The notes beneath the pieces are model-generated. The model was not told the DNA's origin. It worked only from the letters and a program-made list of their open reading frames with translations, and ran no database searches. The translations under genes were made by a program, and so were the position numbers. Shown here in pieces: positions 24,612 to 33,200 of a stretch of DNA of 64,000 bases. This stretch comes from Solanum dulcamara. Its lineage: Eukaryota; Streptophyta; Magnoliopsida; Solanales; Solanaceae. The stretch covers positions 49,908,501 to 49,972,500 of the forward strand of contig NC_077240.1 in NCBI RefSeq assembly GCF_947179165.1. Reading direction: 5' to 3'. Numbering within the stretch: position 1 is the first letter of the stretch; each line of letters begins with the position of its first letter.

Positions 24612-27473
24612 AGGATATCACTAATCATGCTCTAGTGTTAGTTTCCATTCAAGTACATTTATTCACACTTTTTTAATACTAGCTGATATATATAATGATA
24701 TCCAGGACCATTTTAAAAGGAAGAGTCTCCCTATTTTACTGCTTTCCTAGAATAATTACCATACCACTAGAGATAAGGGATAGAGTAGCTATCTTCTCTT
24801 CTCTTGTCCTTTTGTTTATGCAGGTAGTTGCAGACATGGAAAATGTCAACCAGCAATACAACAGCATACAACAATCCACAGAAACAACTGTCCAAACTAG
24901 CAACACAACATCCACCACATAGAACTCTATTCAACAGCAATCAAAAAGGAAACTCTGGTTCTATTATTGTTTCCTGTTGTGTGTCTCATTGTGCAGGTTT
25001 AATGCTACTTTGAGCCTGGGGTTGGAGTTGCAGCAGCTGAGTTTGAAGTTCTTGCACCAGCATATCAACAACATCACATGTAGATGCTACAACAGCAGCA
25101 ACTACATTACAGAGATGTAGCAACAACAACATAAGAATGCTGTAGAGATGCAGCACAGGAATCAATAATGGGATTTCTCCTTTTGTTTGTCTATCTTGTG
25201 CAGGTACTCTGAAGAGCTGATCTTGATCATAAGGAAGGGTCTCCTCTTGGGAGTAGATTGCAACAACAAGCATCTTAACCCCCTCTACTATGGAAATAAC
25301 ATGGAGATACCCAAGGACCTGCAGCAGACTATGACCAAAATGCAGCAGGGTATGATGTGCAGGGTGATTTGGACCATGTGGACCTGCACCAAGGTCTTCA
25401 AAATTTGCAGGACTGTAGCAAATACTATAGGAGAAAGACCCAAGAAGTCTCATCTCAAATGGATAATTGGAGACGTTAGGCGAGCAACCTTGAAAAAGTC
25501 AGTTGTCTTAAGCCTAAAGAGGGAGCATTTTGCTATTTGGAAGTTCCAACCTGTGCAAAATACCTCAAAATCTTGCAGGACAAAAGAAAAGCATGTTTGT
25601 GCAAGTCTCAAGGAGTTTTATCTCAATCGGATAATTGGAGACGTTAGGCGAGCGACCTTGAAAAAGCAAACATGCTCCAAAACACTATTAGAGGTCCTTT
25701 CCTTTTTGCTAGCTTGTGCAAGTTCTTTCTTGCTTTTGTTTGTTTGCTGTATTATTGCAGGTTGCTGGAGTGCTACATCAACATGCATTAACAATAACTA
25801 CATGGAGGACATCAAATATACAACCACCAAATCAAATAGAAACTCTAAGACTGCTACACAAGGCCCATCCTGGTTTTTCTGTCTGGTTGGCTGTTCGTTT
25901 TTCTTTGATGGTTTTTGTGTAAGTACAACACCTGATGGGGCACCTTGGCAAATAAAAGGCATCAACATAGAGATAGCAACCTTACAATCTAGGACTTCAC
26001 CAACACATCAGCTCTCCACTCAAGCCAATTTCCTCACTGCAACACCTGAAGTAGACCCTTTGCATCCCAAAACTCCTGAAGCTCCTTGCTCCTTTACTTA
26101 TTATGTGCAGGCACATAAGAAACAACTACTAGTTAATAGTACTAGTTACAGTAGTTTGCAGATTTGTTTGGTTGTGTGGTTTGTTGGTTTGGTTTGTCTG
26201 TGCAGGTCCATAAATCCTCATACTAAGGGAGACAACTACTTGGCTTACTTGGACCTCATCATCACAGCAACACTACTACATACCAGGTTCCTGGTCTCAA
26301 CACTTGCAATAGCTTTTGTGCACCCCAGCTACAACTTCAAAGTTGAGAATTCTTGGGTTCTCAGAGTACCAGCAGCCATCAACATCCAACATCTGTACCA
26401 ATAATTTGCAGCACTCAATGAGCAACTACAAGTCATTACTACTTCATACATCAGCTTCCAGATTTGCTTGTTGGGAGAGGCAATAAGGAGCTGGTTACAA
26501 GAATGCAGCAACCTTCCTTGGCTACTTATGTCAAGAAGCTGCCTACAGGTTTGCAACAGCCATCACACCTCCCATACTTGTTTGACTCTTTGGTTGCTTG
26601 GTTGTGCAGGTACATAAAGTCTCAGACAAAGGGAGACAACAGCCACAAAAGCAAGGGCCTCACCTACTTCTATCACCTCTCCATGCATACCAGATGCATT
26701 CTTTCAACACCTGCAACAACTCCCTTACATTCAAGACTCTTGGAACTCCTTCTTGGTTCATGTGTGGATGTGCAAGTACACCCCTGATCAACTTCGACAG
26801 CACTGGAACTATGCAAAATGCAAGGCACACAATGGTGCACATCCAATCAGCTGCTCAAGTCAGGGAGGCATCACATACAAGTTGCACTACACAACTACTC
26901 TATCTTTCATGATCCTCAACAACAACCCCAAGGCTACTGGCTGCTATAGCTCCATTTACTTCCTATCCTTTCATCCTCTTTAACTACTCATCCTTATATT
27001 GATGTTGTTGTATATTTCCTTGGACTTACTTGGTATGAGAAGACTAAAAAGGGCAAAGATGAAAAAAAATTTCCCATCCCATGCAAGATAGAAGTTTCAT
27101 ATACTTTTTTCTTCTTCAATTTAGCTATGTCTGATACGTAGCATAGTTGAATAGGAATAGTATAGGTTACTCTCTTTTTTCTCATGGAAGGGGAGAGTCT
27201 CCCTCATTTATGCTTTCCTAGTCGATTTGTACCGGGAGGAGTCCTCTCATAGGTTTACTGCTTTCTAGTTATAGTTAGCCTCTCTTTTATATCTGGGATG
27301 AGTTAGCAGACCTTAATAGGTTAGCCGACTTATGAACCAACATAGGATCGAAGGTAAGGTTTATGTCCCTCTCCTTGTATTTTTATTTTGTTTATTTATA
27401 TTAAGGCTTGGGGGTGCTGCTCAACCCCTGACTATGCACGAGAGGTGGGAGCCTCGTGTAAGGTCTGTTCCCT
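24612..27473 (+). other. Unusual 3' region of the L1
   Basis: A 2.9-kb stretch between ORF2 and the A-tail, rich in CAACA/GCAGCA. It contains at least six pyrimidine/T-rich tracts each ending in (T/G)GCAG followed by GT (24,823, 24,996, 25,203, 25,760, 26,205, 26,609), which look like repeated 3' splice sites. A 38-base direct repeat lies at 25,461-25,498 and 25,629-25,666 (one mismatch). The element-specific end near 27,430-27,470 ('gagaggtgggagcctcg') is non-coding. Confidence 0.6.
25187..26404 (+). CDS. 405-codon ORF of unknown nature in the L1 3' region
   Basis: An uninterrupted ATG-to-stop frame in the post-ORF2 part of the L1. I recognise no domain. The composition is irregular: a segment with GDVRRATLKK occurs twice, about 56 residues apart, because of a DNA direct repeat. 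A hydrophobic stretch (VLSFLLACASSFLLLFVCC) could pass for a membrane segment. It spans two of the repeated GCAG|GT sites, so the openness may come from low stop density in CAA/GCA-rich repeats. It could be an accessory ORF, captured exonic DNA or chance. Low confidence that it is translated. Confidence 0.2.
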   Translation: MSILCRYSEELILIIRKGLLLGVDCNNKHLNPLYYGNNMEIPKDLQQTMTKMQQGMMCRVIWTMWTCTKVFKICRTVANTIGERPKKSHLKWIIGDVRRATLKKSVVLSLKREHFAIWKFQPVQNTSKSCRTKEKHVCASLKEFYLNRIIGDVRRATLKKQTCSKTLLEVLSFLLACASSFLLLFVCCIIAGCWSATSTCINNNYMEDIKYTTTKSNRNSKTATQGPSWFFCLVGCSFFFDGFCVSTTPDGAPWQIKGINIEIATLQSRTSPTHQLSTQANFLTATPEVDPLHPKTPEAPCSFTYYVQAHKKQLLVNSTSYSSLQICLVVWFVGLVCLCRSINPHTKGDNYLAYLDLIITATLLHTRFLVSTLAIAFVHPSYNFKVENSWVLRVPAAINIQHLYQ

Positions 27474-27490
27474 TAAAAAAAATTAAAAAA

Positions 27491-27506
27491 AAATAGTTAA
27501 TCGATA
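27491..27506. repeat. L1 target site duplication, right
   Basis: AAATAGTTAATCGATA, identical to 16,344-16,359, directly after the A-rich tail. Beyond it the Tat-like LTR resumes (ACTTCCCTGTGGG). Confidence 0.9.
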
Positions 27507-27604
27507 ACTTCCCTGTGGGTTCAACACCCAGCTCCTAAAAGGAGCCACTTTATTACTTGCAGGACTGCATAGACATGCACGTGTGTTTGGACGCAACAAG
27601 TTCT

Positions 27605-27622
27605 TGGCGCTGTTGCCGAGGA
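27605..27622 (+). other. Primer-binding site, tRNA-Asp type
   Basis: TGGCGCTGTTGCCGAGGA differs by two bases from the canonical Tat/Athila primer site TGGCGCCGTTGCCGGGGA. It lies seven bases after the presumed LTR end, which identifies the flanking sequence as an LTR and sets its orientation as plus. Confidence 0.75.
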
Positions 27623-28379
27623 CTTAGAAATTAATTATTTTTCTTTTTTTATACTTTTTTGTTTTATTTATTTAAGTTTTTTTTTGTTTTTTCTACATAT
27701 ATATATTTCTTTCCTTTGAATATCTTGATACTCTTATTGATATAGACGATTGGGATAAATGGTGGTTGGGTGAGGCGTATCCTTGTTAGTACTATGGAGG
27801 ACCCCCACTTGGATATAGAGTGTCATACTATTTAAAAGGGTGGAGAGTTCTTTAAGATTGATTAATATTATTTTTTAAAAATACTTTTTTATTCTTTAGT
27901 AGAAGCACACCTAGCCCACCCCTTAGTTTTTCTTTTCGGTTCTGTTTTGAGTTGTCCCTTTGAACCAAGTATCTTTAATTATTTTATTTTTTAAGAGTAA
28001 ATTTTCTTTTTCTTTTTCTTTTTTTTGGAGAGAAAAGACCCTGCATCTTTTTACCTCTCCCGTATTTTTATTTGTATAAGTATTTCACATTTATGATTAA
28101 ATTTATAAAAAATTGACCTACCTTTGACTTGTTTGATACTTGCTATTTAGCCCTAATTTTGAGTAGTACTTTTCTTTGAATGCTTGATTGTTAATGAAAT
28201 TGGATACTATTTGACACCTAGTCTCATGGTTGTGACTCTGTATATAATTTATTTTTATTTTGTAATTTGTTAGGACCCTGTCTATCTTAGAAGTAGAGTT
28301 GATCCATCTTGATTGAAACTTATGCTGTGTGTGGGGAGAATTTGCATATATTCCATGTTTTGCATTTTAATCTAGAACT
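27623..28379 (+). mobile_element. Leader/internal remnant of the Tat-like element
   Basis: T-rich, stop-filled sequence downstream of the primer site with no gag ORF. It resembles the long untranslated leader of Tat/Athila elements. The element has no recognisable protein and no second LTR in the window, so it is truncated or non-autonomous. It probably extends beyond the SINE to about 28,900. Confidence 0.4.
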
Positions 28380-28386
28380 TGCCGTG

Positions 28387-28566
28387 ATTTTTTTTTCCGG
28401 TAACCACATTGGAGCCCGACTAAATCCGGATTCGCGTCGGGTAGTCTCACATTGGAGGGTAAAGCCCTCCCTAACAAAGGTGACTCCGTACCTAAAGGGA
28501 CTCGAACTTGAAACCTCTTGGTTAAGGATGAAGGAGTACTTATCACTCCACCACAACCCTTGTCGG
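28387..28566 (-). mobile_element. tRNA-derived SINE (SolS-like)
   Basis: Read on the minus strand it starts with a tRNA-like head: box A-like GTGGTGGAGTGATAAGT and box B GTTCGAGTCC. It ends in nine A residues. A 7-bp duplication TGCCGTG flanks it (28,380-28,386 and 28,567-28,573). The length (180 bp) and internal Pol III boxes fit a Solanaceae SINE. It is inserted in the Tat-like leader. Confidence 0.8.
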
Positions 28567-28573
28567 TGCCGTG

Positions 28574-29680
28574 CATGCATGTTATTGAAACGAAATAAAA
28601 AGAATTGCTCGTTTAGAAGATGATAATAGACTTTCTTTGATTTGTCTTGTAAATTTTAGCCTCTTCAAATATTATATCACTAGTCAGCCCTTTTGAGCCT
28701 GTAACATTTTGTTGGTAGCTATATTTTTACCTTGTCTCTTTTGTTGAATTCTTAGTTTTTGTACCTTGCTTCCTTGAGCACTGTAGCATAGACTTATTAT
28801 GATTATTAAATCTGAAGAAGATGGATGTTTGAGTGAAAAAAGTAATCAATGATATCTATAGAGTGATGAAAAAGCGCTCTTTGAAAGAATGTAACATGAA
28901 AAAAATTGTTTGAGTAAAAAAAGTGAAGCATTCTTGATGAGATGAAATTACTAATGAAATAATTATTGAAGACGGGACTGAAAATAAAGCGAAGAATATA
29001 ATGAGTGATGACGTTTTAAAATATAAAGTGCTTAGGGAAGTGTAAGTTGATTATTTTTGTTGGATGAACATAATATATACTTTAGACAACTGTATTACTT
29101 TCGAACTCTCTAAATCAAATAATTTATTGTACATATCTTTGTCCTAAATCTTCATCGTTTACCTTTCTAATAAAACCCTTTTCAAACAAAGTCCAAGAAA
29201 TGTGAATACTACTAAGTGCTAAGGTTTGGAAATCCTAATACAAGAAATGTGAATACTATCATTGACTGTTGCAGAAAAAGCTTAAGCAAATTCAAATCGA
29301 AGCACAAGCAAATCCAAATCGAAGAAGATACTACCCCTTTGAAGACCCAAATTGAAGCCTCATAAAATTCAAATCAAAATTCTAACAAATCTAAATAGAA
29401 GAAGATACTAACTTTTGAAGACGATGCTTAACAAGATGAGCAAAATATGACGACAAACGAAGTCCTAGCAAATTCCAAGCAAACGAAGTCCTAGCTAATT
29501 CCAAATCGAAATTTAATTAGTAAAAAAATGCTAACAAAACCTTAACAAAGGGTTATGTTGTGAGATTGGAGAGAAACTTTGGTGTGGAAGAGGGGTGGAA
29601 GAAATGCTAGTGTGAACTTTAGTTACATTTGACTTTTAATTAATTTTTTTAATTAAAAAAGAGAATAATAAAGCCTCTCT
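28574..29680. other. Intergenic sequence upstream of the DRB-like gene
   Basis: No ORF of note. There are local duplications: 'caagaaatgtgaatact' twice near 29,195 and 29,241, 'aaatcgaagaagatact' variants near 29,315 and 29,393, and 'caaacgaagtcctagc' twice near 29,454 and 29,478. The left part is probably still Tat-like leader; the right part may hold upstream regulatory DNA. Confidence 0.35.
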
Positions 29681-30021
29681 ATATTTTTGAATTATATATA
29701 TTATATGTATGCCACATTAGTAAGTGCGATGATCACCACAAAGTGTTTACCAGAATGGCAACAGCTATGATAGAGATTGTAGCAATTGTGGATTGTTCTA
29801 GAATTTCCAAAAAATAAAATTCACGTGAACAACCTGTTTTCGTGTATGAAATGAGTGTATTTGAGCTTCTTGTCTCATTATCTCTCAAATTAAAGTCGAA
29901 CAAAATCAAGGGAACAAAGAAAACATTTCTCTCCCAAAAGTACCCCTGAAGCAGGCACATTCTAATAAGAGCGCTTCAGACCTTTCCCTCATTTTTTCTC
30001 TTTACTCTAAACTCACAAAGA
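29681..30021 (+). promoter_or_regulatory. Probable promoter and 5' UTR of the DRB-like gene
   Basis: This transposon-free 340-bp stretch precedes the start codon. An AT-run (attatatatattatatg) at 29,690 could supply a TATA box, and a C/T-rich leader (tttccctcattttttctctttactc) at 29,981-30,010 is typical of plant 5' UTRs. The transcription start cannot be fixed from sequence. Confidence 0.4.
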
Positions 30022-30298
30022 ATGTACAAAACGAAGCTACAAGAGCTTTGCCACCAGTTCGCATGGAATTTGCCAGAGTACGCGACAGAGAAAGACGGTC
30101 CTGATCACAACCCTTGTTTCACAGCCACTGTTATAGTGAATGGAGTCTCCTTTGAGTCGCCCAAGGACCAATGCCGTTCTTCCAAAGAAGCCCAAAATCA
30201 TGCTGCCCATATCGCCTATGACCATTTCACTGTTCCCCAATCCATCCTCTTCTCACCCCACAACCTTCCTTCACCTGCTGTATTACCGACTTCTTCTG
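30022..30298 (+). CDS. DRB-like gene exon 1 (dsRBD1)
   Basis: It starts at ATG 30,022 after a C/T-rich leader and ends in phase 1 before GTTAGT. It encodes residues 1-92: a dsRBD starting right at the initiator ([15 protein letters not shown]), then a Pro/Ser-rich tail. The GPxH loop is present, but the basic helix-2 patch reads SSKEAQN, so RNA affinity may be weak. Confidence 0.92.
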
Positions 30299-33200
30299 GT
30301 TAGTTCCTTAATGATTCTATCATATGGATTTGAAAAGTGTCTTATAATCCCCTTTGTTATGTCTATCACTGGTTTGCTACAATTTTTTTGGGTTTTGAAC
30401 TTCTCTGATAAACTTTGTGTGTTGTTTGCCGTTGTACTTCATGCACAAGTTATTGTACTTTGTTTTCAACTTATTGAACGTCAAGTTTAATACGAGAACT
30501 TTTTATTTCCCAATATAGACCTCTCATTTTATTTGGGGATGTGCGTAAGATAAAAATTCCACAATTTACTTACTCTATTTAAACTGGTTGAGTTCAAAAG
30601 TGCAAGTAAAGTAACATTTTGAAAAATAGAACCTTTTAGTCAGAAGGTGGGTCTCATAAGTAAACCAATATTGAAAAACAATTTGAATTGTGTAGGAAAT
30701 ATCTACATGGGAAAAAGTCGGACCTTCCTTTTCCAAACAACTAAGGAGCTGAGGAGCTCAAGTAGAGAAAAACGTGGACATAATTTTGGGACAATCCCAG
30801 ATATAGAAATAGGATACTAAGTTGGGTGAAATGACAACAAACAACAACAACATATCCGGTATAATCCTACAAAGTGAGATATGGGGAGGGTAGGAGGTAT
30901 GTAGACCTTACCTTGAAGGTAAAGAGGCTACAACTCAAGAAAAAGAAATAGTCCAAAGCAGTATGGAAAATAGAAATTACAGAAGTGAAGAAGTTATGAA
31001 AAAAATACTATAGACAACATGACAAATCATCTTGAACAGTAATCACAACAAGATAATACGATAATCGAAGTATAAGAAACAACAAATAATAACCAAACTC
31101 ATTGGACAAATAGTAAGTTGGGTGAGATGGAGTATCTTTGTTTATTTTATTATGTTATTATTTGACAAGGTTTGAATATGTTGATTGGGGTTTATTTCTT
31201 TGTGATAATGATTACTCCTGTTACCAAGTTTTTTCTTTTTCTTTTCATTTTTTGCTTTCGCATATTAACCAAATGAACTTTGACCATAAAGTATTTGGTA
31301 CCATACTGATATTTTGAAATGGAAATCTTTAAATTTATAACATCATGTAGTTTCTACATCTCTAATTATTGTTATCCATTGAGGAATTTATTCATGTCCG
31401 ATGCGGTGAAAAATAAGAATGGTTTCTCGCATCATGGAGGATGAGGGTAAAAAAACTAGTCCATGATAGTTGGATCTGGGTAGGTAGCTAAAACATAGAC
31501 ACTTTGACAGGGAAGCGATGGAATTAGTGGATACCCTACAAAGAAGGAGAGTTGATATTGCATGCCTACAGGAAATTAAATGGACAGGGAAAAAGGCTAG
31601 AGAAATAGGTAACATGGGTTATAAACTTCTAGTCAATGAACTGCAAAAGAGACAGAACCTGGCAGCTAATCTTTGTTGTCAAACGAAGTGTAATAGAGAG
31701 TCTTCCCACAGTGTAATCTTTATTCCCAGGTGTTTCAGAGGGACCTGATAGTCCAATATGGAAGTTACATAGCAAAGGGAGCTTCACTGTGAAATCATGT
31801 TACTGGAATATGAACTCTAACCAGACAATGAGAATGGAGTAACCATGGAAGCTAATCTGGAAGTTCAATATCCCCCATAAGGTGTCATGTTTCTCATGGT
31901 TGGTGACCAAAATAGCATGTCTAACCCATGAAGTGTTACAACATAGGGATTTGCTCAAGGTGTTATATGTGTGAAAAAGAGGCAGAGGGCAACAACCACT
32001 TATTTCTACACTGCAAAACATCTGAAATCTGCGGGACACGTTCTTATGTATACTTGGAGCTAGCTGGGTAATGCCCAAAACCTCTTTGGACATGCTGAAA
32101 CAATGGGAAGGATTGAGCAGAAGTAGAAGATCAATAGAGGACTGGTGGAAATGTATTCCAACTTGCATCTGGTGGGCACTGTGGAAGGAAAGGAATGAAA
32201 GATCCCATGATGGGCAAGCTAGTAGCATTCAGAAGATCAAAATGAAGAGCTTGAGTCTGCTGTATTTTTGGTGTAAACAGGACATGGTGGGGGAGGTAGA
32301 AAGTCAAGTGGACTTCATAGGACAACTGTAAAGATTTTGGTTTCCATGATCCCCCAGGGAGTTGTAAATCCCACCTCATCAGTCTTTCCTGACGAGTTTT
32401 TTTTTGGTGTGAATACAAATTTACCTTTATAAAAAAAAGATGTAATTAATACGAGGACCGGTGAGAGGTTTGGTGAAGATATCTGCAAGTTGATCATTTG
32501 ACTTCACAAAATTGACAATCAATCTCAATGTCCTTAGTCTTCTCATGAAATACTAGATTTGATGCAGAATATCAATAAAACACGGAGTGACCACCCCCAC
32601 TACGAGTCATGCCAAATTCCTGAATTACTGTGTTGTACTTCTCAAATCAAGCTTGAGAAGACTCTTTCAGACCATAAAGTGACTTACACAATCGACATAC
32701 AAGGTAACCAGACTCCCCTGAGCAACAAAATCAGGTGGTTGCTCCATATATACTTCTTCCTCTAGATCACCGTAGACAAAAACATTCTTAATATCCAACT
32801 GATTAAATGGCTAATGGCTAACAACAACCATAGATAGAACAAAGCTGACATGTGCTATTTTAGCCATGAGAGAGGGTGTATCACTGTAATCCAGCCCAAA
32901 TATCTTAGTATACCCTTTTTTTAGCAAAAGTAAATCTGTAACTGAAGAAAACACTACAGGAAAACTCAGAGTTGTCGGAAACATTAGAATGGTCACTGGA
33001 AAGTGCTCGAAATCCTGTGTAAAATATATGGATAGTCTCAAAATCAAGAGATGAGTAGATCTTAAACAAAAGAGTTACCATAAAACTGGCTGGAATATGC
33101 TCATGGGCTGGATTAATTAGATTTGATGTCTGAAAGTGGTCTCAATCTGAGACATAAAATTATAGGGATAATTATTATTATACCCCAAAAAGAAAAACTA

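Larger units (their letters stand above)
16360..27490 (+). mobile_element. L1-type LINE, 11.1 kb
   Basis: A plus-strand L1 retrotransposon bounded by a 16-bp target duplication and ending in an A-rich tail at 27,474-27,490. The order is a short leader, giant ORF1 (DUF4283 and CCHC zinc finger), ORF2 starting at an overlapping TAATG (endonuclease, RT, zf-RVT, RNase H), and a 2.9-kb 3' region. Plant L1s are usually 5-7 kb, so this one is oversized at both ends. Both ORFs hold premature stops, and the RT active site is altered, so it cannot move by itself. It inserted into the Tat-like LTR. Confidence 0.88.
13278..27598 (+). mobile_element. Tat/Athila-like LTR split by two LINEs
   Basis: The right end is fixed by a primer-binding site at 27,605 complementary to tRNA-Asp, as used by Tat/Athila elements. 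The LTR would start near TGATATGACG at 13,278 and end ...ACGCAACA at 27,598. Its own sequence is 13,278-13,483, about 15,300-16,359 and 27,507-27,598, roughly 1.3 kb; the rest is an RTE and an L1 insertion. A TATA box lies at 15,510. The 5' boundary is a judgement from TG and composition. The second LTR is not in the window. Confidence 0.5.

Noticed and set aside
24986..25453. Minus-strand 155-codon ORF in the L1 3' region
   Set aside because: No recognisable domain; it is opposite CAA/GCA-rich sequence that lacks stops by composition.
28387..28566. A genuine tRNA gene on the minus strand
   Set aside because: Box A- and B-like motifs are present but there is no cloverleaf; the A-tail and 7-bp TSD identify a SINE.
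28309..28623. 104-codon plus-strand ORF near 28.4 kb
   Set aside because: It runs across the SINE and its flanks; no coding signal.
29733..29960. 75-codon minus-strand ORF upstream of the DRB-like gene
   Set aside because: It lies in the promoter/leader region with no domain and no conservation evidence.
31388..31615. 75-codon minus-strand ORF
   Set aside because: It is the shadow of the plus-strand RTE endonuclease fragment.
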